Assembly: GCA_021323865.1 (NCBI GenBank)
Contig: JAJPKF010000023.1
Location: 1-64,000 of the forward strand
Source: Pseudomonadota bacterium
GTDB lineage: Bacteria; Chloroflexota; UBA5177; JAJPKF01
Direction: 5' to 3'
DNA length: 64,000 nt
A program made the translations under genes and the position numbers. The notes under the pieces were generated by a model. The model made no database searches. It was not told the DNA's origin and worked only from the letters and a program-made list of their open reading frames with translations. Shown here piece by piece: positions 9,159 to 17,183 of this stretch. Numbering within the stretch: the first letter of the stretch is position 1; each line of letters opens with the position of its first letter.

Positions 9159-10080
9159 CCTCCCGAATCGCGACCTCGACGGTATTGTCGGGATCGCCCT
9201 TCACGGGTCTGCCCATACGACCCATGTATTTTGCCAAAAGCGGCTCCAAGTCGGTGAGCGTTTCAGCAGGCACCAGGTCCAGCGGTGTGAGCAACGCCGA
9301 CGCCAGAGAGTCTTGGCAGTGGCAGACCCCAATACTTGTCACCCTGGCGGAGACATTGGCAACGACGGAATGCGCCGTGTCAATGTTCTCTCGGAGCGTT
9401 TGTGCCACCATGTCGGACGTGACGGAATCATGGGTCGGGTGCCACACGTCGTAATCCGTCACCATGGCCAGGGTGGCGTAACAGAGCTCTGCCTCTCGAG
9501 CGAGTTTGGCTTCCGGGATCGCCGTCATGCCAATGATGCTGAAGCCGAGCTTCCGGTAAGCCTCCGACTCGGCCACGGTGGAGAATGCCGGTCCTTCAAT
9601 GACCACGAGCGCGCCTCCCCAATGAACGGTCGCCGCCGTCGCCTGGGCCGAGCTGAAGAGCACTTGTGTGAGCGCCGGGCAGAAGGGGTTCCCGAACGCC
9701 ACATGAGCCACCAAGCCTCGACCGAAGAAGCTTGCCGACCTGGCTCGTGTGCGGTCAAAAATCTGATCCGGAATGACGATATCTCGGGGCGCATAGTCCT
9801 CGCGCAAGCTCCCCACGGCGCTGACACTGAGGAGTTGAGACACTCCAAGCGATTTCAAGGCCCAAATATTCGCCCGGTAAGGGACTTCGGAAGGCAGTAG
9901 CGTGTGCCCGATGCCGTGGCGCGCGATGAAGGCCACGGGCACCGCGTCGACGGTGCCGACGGTGATCGGGCTGCTCGGAGCGCCAAAAGGCGTGGACACC
10001 TCGACTGTCTCGGCATTGTGCAGCTGCGGCATGGCGTAAAGGCCGCTGCCACCGATGACGCCGAGACGAGGCTCAAGCAA
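9151..10080 (-). CDS. mtnP: S-methyl-5'-thioadenosine phosphorylase
   Basis: Phosphorolyses methylthioadenosine, the by-product of polyamine synthesis, to adenine and methylthioribose-1-phosphate. The N-terminus LGVIGGSGLY and later FIARHGIGHTLLPSEVPYRANIWALKSLGV are typical of MTAP/PNP class II enzymes, as are GPAFSTVAESEAYRKLG and IGMTAIPEAKLAREAELCYATLAMVTDYDVWH. The TTG at 10080 is chosen because it overlaps the mtnA stop; the frame is open upstream to 10137, but that stretch lies inside mtnA. About 309 residues. The products feed MtnA and Apt encoded immediately upstream. Confidence 0.88.
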   Translation of the reverse strand: MLEPRLGVIGGSGLYAMPQLHNAETVEVSTPFGAPSSPITVGTVDAVPVAFIARHGIGHTLLPSEVPYRANIWALKSLGVSQLLSVSAVGSLREDYAPRDIVIPDQIFDRTRARSASFFGRGLVAHVAFGNPFCPALTQVLFSSAQATAATVHWGGALVVIEGPAFSTVAESEAYRKLGFSIIGMTAIPEAKLAREAELCYATLAMVTDYDVWHPTHDSVTSDMVAQTLRENIDTAHSVVANVSARVTSIGVCHCQDSLASALLTPLDLVPAETLTDLEPLLAKYMGRMGRPVKGDPDNTVEVAIREDG

Positions 10081-11140
10081 CGGAAACCGCCTCGGAAACA
10101 AGGCCCGCAATGCTCTCTTCCCATGGTCGGCGGGCAACCCCGTTCTCGGTGATGATGCCGGCGATGAATCGGGCCGGCGTGACGTCGAAAGCAGGATGTC
10201 GAGCTTGCGCGCCGGCCGGCGCGACCTGAACTCCAGCGAACATCGTGATCTCCGAGGGGTCTCGCTCCTCTATCGGAATCTCGCTGCCGGCCCGACAGCG
10301 GGGATCGATGGTGGAGGTGGGTGCGGCCACGTAGAAGGGGATGTCATGCTCCCTCGCCAACACGGCGAGCGAATACGTTCCGATCTTGTTGGCCACGTCG
10401 CCATTCGCAGCAATACGATCTGCGCCCACGACCACGGCGTCGATCTCTCCTTGCTGCATGAGGTGGCCGGCCATTCCGTCGGTGATTATGGTAACGGGAA
10501 TCCCGAGCACCGAAAGCTCCCAAGCGGTGAGCCGCGCACCCTGCAAGAATGGCCGAGTCTCGTCGGCGAAGACACTCACGCGGGAATCAAGCTCAGCCAG
10601 CCGCCGGATCACTCCAATTGCCGTCCCGTACCCTGCGGTCGCCAGTGGCCCGGCGTTGCAATGGGTCAAGATGCGGGTGCGTCCGCCCAACGCCTCGGCT
10701 CCCAGTTCGGAGAGACGCCTATCGGCCTCATAAGACTCTCCGTGTATCGCTGCCGCTTCAGCGAGAAGCCGGTCGGCCACGTCGGCGTAACGCGATGCCT
10801 CCGCCACAGCTCGCATCCGGTCGAGGGCCCACCGCAAATTGACGGCCGTGGGCCTGGTGCTAAGGAGGAGATCATACGCACCGCTCAGTTCCGAAGCCTC
10901 TGACCCAGGGCCGGCGGTCACAGCCGCCAGCGCGTACCCATAGGCAGCGGTCACCCCAATGGCAGGCGCCCCGCGAACAACCATGCTTCGTATCGCGTGG
11001 GCAACGTCCTGTACGGTGTCGCAAACGACGGTCTCCTGCGCACTCGGCAGACGGGTCTGGTCGAGGAGTTCGACTCGCCCATTCCGCCAGAGCACCGGCT
11101 GCAGAGCGCCATCCAGGGCGCCCGCGCGCTCATCCTCCAC
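10073..11140 (-). CDS. mtnA: Methylthioribose-1-phosphate isomerase
   Basis: Converts methylthioribose-1-phosphate to methylthioribulose-1-phosphate in methionine salvage. Family blocks: VVRGAPAIGVTAAYGYALA, RPTAVNLRWALDRM, ILTHCNAGPLATAGYGTAIGVIR with the catalytic Cys, and VVGADRIAANGDVANKIGTY with the catalytic Asp. The frame is open to 11182, but a strong terminator at 11145-11170 lies within that extension, so the GTG at 11140 is preferred; it gives 355 residues, and its N-terminus aligns with known MtnA proteins (VLWRNGRVELLDQTRLP). The ribosome site is unclear. Confidence 0.88.
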   Translation of the reverse strand: MEDERAGALDGALQPVLWRNGRVELLDQTRLPSAQETVVCDTVQDVAHAIRSMVVRGAPAIGVTAAYGYALAAVTAGPGSEASELSGAYDLLLSTRPTAVNLRWALDRMRAVAEASRYADVADRLLAEAAAIHGESYEADRRLSELGAEALGGRTRILTHCNAGPLATAGYGTAIGVIRRLAELDSRVSVFADETRPFLQGARLTAWELSVLGIPVTIITDGMAGHLMQQGEIDAVVVGADRIAANGDVANKIGTYSLAVLAREHDIPFYVAAPTSTIDPRCRAGSEIPIEERDPSEITMFAGVQVAPAGAQARHPAFDVTPARFIAGIITENGVARRPWEESIAGLVSEAVSVA

Positions 11141-11144
11141 AAAC

Positions 11145-11170
11145 AAAAAAAGACTTCTCCCACGAGAAGT
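11145..11170 (-). terminator. Rho-independent terminator or attenuator between apt and mtnA
   Basis: On the minus strand a perfect 7-bp stem ACTTCTC / GAGAAGT with a GTGG loop is followed by C and seven T residues. It lies about 40 nt after the apt stop and a few nt before the only sensible mtnA start, so it terminates apt transcripts or attenuates read-through into mtnA-mtnP. Confidence 0.8.
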
Positions 11171-11208
11171 TTCTGGCGCCACATGCTACCACGGTGGCTC
11201 GACTTCCC

Positions 11209-11766
11209 TTAGTCCAGACGGTCCTCCGGGCCGCCGTATCGAACGAAGGAGGTGACATCCACACCGTAGCGCTGCAGTCGCTCCCGACCATGGAGAAAAT
11301 CCAGCTCGATCAGAACCACGACGCCGACCGGGTTTCCACCTAGCTCGCGAACAATGTCCAGTGAGGTGGCGATCGTCCCGCCCGTCGCCAGGACATCGTC
11401 GACGAGCAGCACGTTCTGACCGGGTTGGACAGCATCTCGGTGCATCTCGAGCACATTCACGCCGTATTCGAGAGCGTACTCCTTGGATATCGAGAGCGAA
11501 GGGAGCTTTCCAGGCTTCCGAATGGGCACGAAGCCGGCGCCCAGGAGATATGCCAAGGGGGCGCCGAAGATGAACCCTCGAGACTCCATGGCGGCAATCA
11601 CGTCAATGCTTGCCGACCGCCAACGCTCGGCCATCAGGTCAATGGACTGTCGGAAGCCCTCGGCATCCTTTAGGAGCGTGGTGATGTCGTAGAAGAGGAT
11701 GCCTTCCTGTGGAAAGTCCGCGACCTCTCTGACCCGCTCCCGAAGACTTTCGACGACGTCAATCAT
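11209..11766 (-). CDS. apt: Adenine phosphoribosyltransferase
   Basis: Salvages adenine to AMP with PRPP. The 185-residue protein has the type I PRTase PRPP loop VLLVDDVLATGGTIATS near residue 125 and the family's FPQEGILFYDITTLLKD and ESRGFIFGAPLAYLLGAGFVPIRKPGKLP blocks. The ATG at 11766 is chosen because it follows AGGAGG by 6 nt and a TATAAT box 20 nt upstream; the frame is open further upstream, but that part lies inside the divergent gene. Adenine comes from MtnP, encoded in the same strand series. Confidence 0.93.
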   Translation of the reverse strand: MIDVVESLRERVREVADFPQEGILFYDITTLLKDAEGFRQSIDLMAERWRSASIDVIAAMESRGFIFGAPLAYLLGAGFVPIRKPGKLPSLSISKEYALEYGVNVLEMHRDAVQPGQNVLLVDDVLATGGTIATSLDIVRELGGNPVGVVVLIELDFLHGRERLQRYGVDVTSFVRYGGPEDRLD

Positions 11767-11783
11767 ATCGCCTCCTGAACCGC

Positions 11784-11793
11784 GTATTATACT
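11784..11793. promoter_or_regulatory. Bidirectional -10 element between apt and the DUF2851 gene
   Basis: The near-symmetric GTATTATAC gives TATAAT on the minus strand (11791-11786) and TATTAT/TATACT on the plus strand (11785-11793). The minus -10 would start apt mRNA just before its AGGAGG site. The plus -10 ends 7 nt before the ATG at 11801, predicting a leaderless transcript. Neither side has a good -35. Confidence 0.5.
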
Positions 11794-11800
11794 CCCGGCT

Positions 11801-13075
11801 ATGGGGTCGAGAACCCGACCGGAAGCGGCTGCGGCGTGTACCGAGCAGGGCTCGGAGGCCATCGCCGAGTCCCGATTTGTTCTCAAGCAGGGAGCGCTCG
11901 GCCACACTCACCTAGAGGAGCGGTTCGTCTGGTGGCTCTGGCAAACACGCCGGTTTGACACTGCCGCAGCCAGGACCGCCGGATACGACATCATCTTTCC
12001 CGGATGGTTCAGTACTTCCGCGGGGCCGGATTTTCGGGACGCCATCATTGCCGATCTTCAGGGGAATCTTCGACGTGGGCAGGTGGAAATTCATGTCGTG
12101 GACAGCGCGTGGAGACACCATGGCCATGAAATTGACCCGGCCTACGATGGAACGATCCTTCATGTGGTGCTCAGTCGTGACTCGACGCTCCCGACGCTGA
12201 CGTCGTCCGGATCAGAAGTTCCCATCCTCGAGCTCTCAGGCTTGCTCACCGCACCGCTCGACACACTCCTCGCTTCCTATGACGGTACCGTGCCGCCGTC
12301 ACTTCCTTGTCCCGCCCAGCTCACCACACCAGAGACGGCCCTCGGGGTGCTGGTCGAACGCGGCGAGCGACGCATCGAGCAGAAGGTGCGCGGGCTCACG
12401 GCGGATGTGGAGGCCATTGGCGCGGACGAGGCGCTGTACCGCGCCCTGGCCGAGTCTCTCGGCTTCAGCGCCAACCGCGAGCCATTTCGCAGAATCGCTG
12501 AGGCTCTTCCGTTCGCATTGCTCAGCTCGCTCCACGTATATGAAGTGGAGGAGCTACTTCTGGAGGCAGCCGGATTATCCGGGGGGCGGCTGCTCGCCGC
12601 CTACCTGGACGGTCCAGTGCTGGCTCCCGGCCAGCTCAAGACCTTCCGGGTACGTCCCAGCAATCATCCGGCCCGCCGGCTGCGCGCCCTGGCCCGACTC
12701 GTCGACCTGCATCGACTGGGCCTCTCCCACCTGTTCGACGACGCCGACCCACTCACTTTGTGGGAACGGTTTGCGGTCGAAGGCGACGTTGTTCTGGTGG
12801 GTCAATCTCGTGCACGCGACATTGTCATCAACGTCTGTGTTCCGTACCTGGCTGCGTATCGCGGCGAGGATGCCGGAAGGCTGTTGGCGCTTTTACCGGC
12901 TCCCGGGGATAATCGCTGGGTTGCGGCCCTTCGGCACAAGCTCCAATCCGCGGGTGTAACCATCCGCCCCTACCGAGCGGTCCATCAGCAGGGGCTTCTC
13001 GACCTGTCACTCCGGTTCTGTCGATTCGATCACTGTGAGGCCTGTCCGCTGCACGGGGTTAGCGAGAGTGATTAG
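11801..13075 (+). CDS. DUF2851 family protein
   Basis: A 424-residue protein matching DUF2851: LEERFVWWLWQTRRFDTA, AGYDIIFPGWFSTSAGPDFRDAIIADL and GQVEIHVVDSAWRHHGHEIDPAYDGTILHVV, followed by a less conserved second half ending in RFCRFDHCEACPLHG, a cysteine cluster that may bind metal. No biochemical role is known to me. The ATG at 11801 immediately follows a -10 element, so translation is probably leaderless; an extended start upstream would overlap apt. The stop overlaps the end of the convergent polA by 4 nt. Confidence 0.8.
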   Translation: MGSRTRPEAAAACTEQGSEAIAESRFVLKQGALGHTHLEERFVWWLWQTRRFDTAAARTAGYDIIFPGWFSTSAGPDFRDAIIADLQGNLRRGQVEIHVVDSAWRHHGHEIDPAYDGTILHVVLSRDSTLPTLTSSGSEVPILELSGLLTAPLDTLLASYDGTVPPSLPCPAQLTTPETALGVLVERGERRIEQKVRGLTADVEAIGADEALYRALAESLGFSANREPFRRIAEALPFALLSSLHVYEVEELLLEAAGLSGGRLLAAYLDGPVLAPGQLKTFRVRPSNHPARRLRALARLVDLHRLGLSHLFDDADPLTLWERFAVEGDVVLVGQSRARDIVINVCVPYLAAYRGEDAGRLLALLPAPGDNRWVAALRHKLQSAGVTIRPYRAVHQQGLLDLSLRFCRFDHCEACPLHGVSESD

Positions 13076-15945
13076 GCCTCAGGCCGGTACGGCCGCATCT
13101 CCCCCCAATTGGGTCCCACATTGACCTCGACGGCGAGCGGCACGTCCAGTTCGATGGCGCCACCCATTGCTGCCTCCACAAGCTGCGCCATCACTGGTAT
13201 TTCCATCTTTGGGACCTCGAACACGAGCTCATCGTGCACCTGAAGCAGCATGGTGCTTTCTACCTGCGCGTCCTTCATGGCCTGAAACACCTTGATCATG
13301 GCGACCTTCATGATGTCCGCCGCCGTACCCTGCACCGGCATGTTGATTGCCGCCCGCTCGGCCGCCTGGCGAACACCTGGGTGATTGGAGTGGATCTCGG
13401 GTATGCTTCGGACCCGGTGCAGCAGCGTGGACACCTGACCGTAGAGCTGTGCCTGTGACCGGATCCCCTCCATGAAGTCAGTTACACCGGCATAGGTTTT
13501 CCGGTAGCTGTCGATGAAGGCGGCCGCCTCCTCCCGGCTCAATCCGGTCTCGTAAGCAAGTCGCTGCTCGCCAATGCCATAGGCAATACCGAAGTTGACC
13601 ACCTTGGCGATCCGCCGTTGATCCGGCGTTACTTGGTGGGGATCAATCCCCCAGACGGCGGCGGCCGTAACGACGTGGATGTCCTGATTGTTCAGAAACG
13701 CATCCACCAAGCGTGGATCCTTGGAGAGATGCGCAAGCACGCGCAGCTCGATCTGAGAGTAGTCGGCAGCCAGCAGTATCGAGCCGGGTGCCGTCGGCAC
13801 GAATGCCTGCCTGATCTTGTGGCCGATCTCCGTCCTGATGGGAATGTTCTGGAGATTGGGGTTGCTGGACGACAGGCGCCCGGTGGAGGCGATTGCCTGA
13901 TTGAACTCCGTGTGAATCTTGCCGTCTCGGGGACTCAGGAGCTGCGGCAGCGCGTCTACATAGGTGCTCTTCAGCTTGATGAGCTGACGGAATTCGAGGA
14001 TGTCTTCGACGATAGGATCGGCATCACGGAGCTTCTCGAGAACCTCATTGTCCGTCGAGTAGCCGGTCTTTGTGCGCCGGCTCTTGCGGAGTTTGAGCTC
14101 CCCAAACAGAACCTCACCGAGCTGCGGCGGCGAGTTGATGTTGAATCGGTGACCGACCCGGGCGAAGATCCGATCCTCGATGGTGGCCAAGGCCTCACCC
14201 AGCTCGTCAGACATGCGCCGGAGCAGGTCACAATCCAGTGAAACTCCATTGGCCTCCATCTCGGCCAATATCGAGACCAGCGGCATCTCTACGTCCTCGA
14301 AGAGCTGCAGGAGCTTGCGATGGTGCAGCCGCTCTCGGAGCAGACCGGCGAGGCGCAGGATTACGTCGGCCGCAACTCCTGAAAAGGTCGCGAGGTTCGG
14401 GATATCGAGGTCCCGCAACGCCAGCTGCTTCTTTCCGGTTCCCAGCAAGGCGTCTCTGGTCATGATCTCGATGCCCAACCGCTGGGCCGCGAGCGCATCG
14501 AGTGCCAGCATCCGAGACGAGGAATTCTCGAGGTAGCTGGCAAGCATGGTATCTGTTTCCAGCCCCCGCAGGTGGATTCCCCGGACATCCAGCAAGATCA
14601 TCACCTGCTTCAGATCGTGTCCGATCTTGCGGATGGTCTCATCCTCGAGAACCGATCGCAGAGACGTCAGCACGGCATCTTCGTCCAGTTGGGAGCCTGC
14701 CCGATGCCCCAGCGGGATGTACCGAGCCTCGCCCTCGACGGTCGCCAGGGTGATGCCGACCATCTGGGCGTCGACCATGTGGCCGCCCTCGGCTTCGATA
14801 ACCAGGGCACAGAAGCCCGCCTCCACGACCTCCCTGACCAGGGATTCCAGGTCTTGCCTCGTCGCCACGACCGTCACGCGCGTGGGGCTGAGCCGGTCCT
14901 CAGTCGGTTCCTCGGCAGCTTCTGGGGATTGTACGTGCTCGGACGTCTCGATCTGTCCAAAGAGAGAGAGCTGCTGCTCGGGTGCGCCGCCTGTCGAGAG
15001 GTTGGTCATCGCGCCAAGCTGCTCCTCGGGGCGGATCTGTTGGAGCCGTGGAATCAGAGACCTGAACTCTAACTCTCGGAAAAGAGCGATGAGCCGCGGA
15101 AGATCGAAGTCCCGGAGCACGGCCGAATCCAGATCCAGCTGCACGGGAGCGCTGGTAATGATGCGAGCCAGCTCTCTGCTCTCAAACACCTGCTCGCGAA
15201 CGGGAGCGAGCAGCTCATTCTGCTTTGCCGGAAGCTCATCCAGATGCTCGTAAATGCCTTCGATGGACTCGTACTGAGAGAGCAGCTTGGCTGCTGTCTT
15301 TTCACCGATCCCTCGCACCCCCGGTATGTTGTCCGAAGTGTCGCCGATAAGACCTTTGAGGTCCGGAATCTGTCGGGGTGATAGACCGAACCGTCCGTAG
15401 ACTCCGGGGACGTCATAGAGGATGGTCTCGCTCAGCTGTCGCTTGCTCGTCAGAACGGTGACGAGACCATCCACCAGCTGAAGGGTGTCGAGATCACCCG
15501 TGACAATGACCGTCGGCACGCCGGCCTCCTCGGCTTGGAATGCGAGCGTGCCGAGAACGTCGTCAGCTTCATAGCCCGGTTGCTCGATCAGCGGCATGTG
15601 AAAGGCACGTGCAACCTGTCTCACCCGATCGAACTGGCCAACAAGCGGTGGCGGTGTCCGTGCGCGTGTCGCCTTGTACCCGGCGTATCGATCGTGCCGG
15701 AATGTCGGTACCGCGCAGTCGAAGGCCACCGCCGCATGGGTCGGATGAAGGGTGTCGATGGCCTTGATGACCATCGAGGTCCACCCGAAGACCGCATTGA
15801 CGAGCTCGCCGGAGGTCGTCGTCAGCTCCGGTAGGGCGTGGAAGGCCCGGTGGACCAGTGCGTGACCGTCGACCAACATCAGCTTCCGGGAACCATCGGC
15901 CTCCGCGGCCTGGCCGGCGACCAGCGGCTCAGGGAGCAAGCTCAT
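13072..15945 (-). CDS. polA: DNA polymerase I with degenerate proofreading domain
   Basis: A 957-residue repair and Okazaki-fragment polymerase. The 5' nuclease domain (about 20-290) keeps VDGHALVHRAFHA, YEADDVLGT and DTSDNIPGVRGIGEKTA. The polymerase domain has motif A DYSQIELRVLAHLS, motif B RRIAKVVNFGIAYG and motif C VHDELVFE. The central 3'-5' exonuclease domain (about 350-530) retains the fold but has lost the metal ligands: the DTE motif reads VIEAE, GQNLKYD reads GHDLKQV, and the YxxxD motif reads FSGVA. It therefore probably cannot proofread, as in Taq. Follows the rhomboid gene by 2 nt. Confidence 0.95.
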   Translation of the reverse strand: MSLLPEPLVAGQAAEADGSRKLMLVDGHALVHRAFHALPELTTTSGELVNAVFGWTSMVIKAIDTLHPTHAAVAFDCAVPTFRHDRYAGYKATRARTPPPLVGQFDRVRQVARAFHMPLIEQPGYEADDVLGTLAFQAEEAGVPTVIVTGDLDTLQLVDGLVTVLTSKRQLSETILYDVPGVYGRFGLSPRQIPDLKGLIGDTSDNIPGVRGIGEKTAAKLLSQYESIEGIYEHLDELPAKQNELLAPVREQVFESRELARIITSAPVQLDLDSAVLRDFDLPRLIALFRELEFRSLIPRLQQIRPEEQLGAMTNLSTGGAPEQQLSLFGQIETSEHVQSPEAAEEPTEDRLSPTRVTVVATRQDLESLVREVVEAGFCALVIEAEGGHMVDAQMVGITLATVEGEARYIPLGHRAGSQLDEDAVLTSLRSVLEDETIRKIGHDLKQVMILLDVRGIHLRGLETDTMLASYLENSSSRMLALDALAAQRLGIEIMTRDALLGTGKKQLALRDLDIPNLATFSGVAADVILRLAGLLRERLHHRKLLQLFEDVEMPLVSILAEMEANGVSLDCDLLRRMSDELGEALATIEDRIFARVGHRFNINSPPQLGEVLFGELKLRKSRRTKTGYSTDNEVLEKLRDADPIVEDILEFRQLIKLKSTYVDALPQLLSPRDGKIHTEFNQAIASTGRLSSSNPNLQNIPIRTEIGHKIRQAFVPTAPGSILLAADYSQIELRVLAHLSKDPRLVDAFLNNQDIHVVTAAAVWGIDPHQVTPDQRRIAKVVNFGIAYGIGEQRLAYETGLSREEAAAFIDSYRKTYAGVTDFMEGIRSQAQLYGQVSTLLHRVRSIPEIHSNHPGVRQAAERAAINMPVQGTAADIMKVAMIKVFQAMKDAQVESTMLLQVHDELVFEVPKMEIPVMAQLVEAAMGGAIELDVPLAVEVNVGPNWGEMRPYRPEA

Positions 15946-15947
15946 GC

Positions 15948-17183
15948 TCAGGACAGATCATGTAGGGCTTCGTGGCCGGAGATCACCCGTCCAGCATGGT
16001 CATCGGGGACCTTGGGGGCCAGGACGTATCCCATCACCATTCCCACCACGAGACCGCCGATGTGGGCACGAATGTCAATCTGGGGACTGAACGCATCGAA
16101 CGCAATGTTCAGGACGATCAGCGCAAGCATGAAGACCGATAGCTGGACGGCGACCGGGCGCGGGACAACTGAATTTCGCTGCACGCCCAGGACGATCACC
16201 ACTCCGGCGATCCCGAATATGGCTCCGGAGGCGCCGGCGGCAACTTCATGTGGCTGGCCAGAGGCAAGCATGAAGACAAAGCTGGCAAGCGAAGCTAAGA
16301 TCCCGGAGACGAAGTAGATGGCCGCGTACCGGTAGGGCCCGTAGATTCGCTCTACAAGCGTGCCGATGCTGTAGAGCGCGACGGAGTTGAAGAGGATGTG
16401 GATGAAATTGACGTGGACGAACATGGCGCTCAGAAGGAGCCACCACTCACCACGCTCCACAAGAACCGGCTGAAGGGCACCGAAGTGGAGCAACGTGCGG
16501 GTGGCGCCGAGTCCGGCGGGATAGAACGCCTCCAAGGCAAACACCGCCCAGATCAATGCGAGCAGCGAGTACGTCACATAGGGAACGTTGCGGCGTAGGG
16601 TCGACACGAACCGTTCTCGCTCGCTTGCCACGGAGCGCTGCGCCTGGAGGAGGGATGCCTCGTCAGCCACAGCACCAGCGTCGAGATCCTGCAGGGCCTG
16701 CTTGAGTGCCGTCGTCACCCTCGACGGAAACAGCCCTGCAATCCGCGTCCCAAACACGCGGCGATGCGAGATATCGACGGCGTACACTTCGGGCTTCAAC
16801 TGGGCATAGTACCGGCTGGGGGCTGTTCGGGCGAAACCACGGCCATCACTCGGATTGAGCGAACTGCCGGTGAGGATGACGATCATGCGTATCCCGGCGC
16901 CAGTGGGTCCGCGTCGAATCGGGCTAGAGGTTACGATCATCTCCGCGAGGCGGTCGACGCGATGTTTGAGCTCCGTCTCCTCCAGGCCCTCGCCGCGCGC
17001 AAAGACGTAGACGGCGGGCTGGACGCCAGGTCCGTCTCCCACGAGCACCTGGTCCCACTCGTTCCAACCGGGCGTCCAGGCGAGGGAATCGGCATTGGCT
17101 CGGGGACCCCGGATCAGGCGGACGCCGTCACGCCGGATCAGCTCGAGAGCAGCCAGCTCCAGAAAGCGGTCTATTTCCGTCAC
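15948..17183 (-). CDS. Rhomboid family intramembrane serine protease
   Basis: A 411-residue membrane protease. The soluble N-terminal half (about 1-190) is unassigned. The rhomboid domain follows, with VHVNFIHILFNSVALYSIG, the catalytic Ser in GASGAIFG and the catalytic His in HIGGLVVGMVMGY, spread over six or more hydrophobic helices. It cleaves substrates within the membrane; its targets are unknown. The GTG start at 17183 overlaps the valS stop (GTGA), so it is coupled to valS, with polA following. Confidence 0.85.
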   Translation of the reverse strand: MTEIDRFLELAALELIRRDGVRLIRGPRANADSLAWTPGWNEWDQVLVGDGPGVQPAVYVFARGEGLEETELKHRVDRLAEMIVTSSPIRRGPTGAGIRMIVILTGSSLNPSDGRGFARTAPSRYYAQLKPEVYAVDISHRRVFGTRIAGLFPSRVTTALKQALQDLDAGAVADEASLLQAQRSVASERERFVSTLRRNVPYVTYSLLALIWAVFALEAFYPAGLGATRTLLHFGALQPVLVERGEWWLLLSAMFVHVNFIHILFNSVALYSIGTLVERIYGPYRYAAIYFVSGILASLASFVFMLASGQPHEVAAGASGAIFGIAGVVIVLGVQRNSVVPRPVAVQLSVFMLALIVLNIAFDAFSPQIDIRAHIGGLVVGMVMGYVLAPKVPDDHAGRVISGHEALHDLS

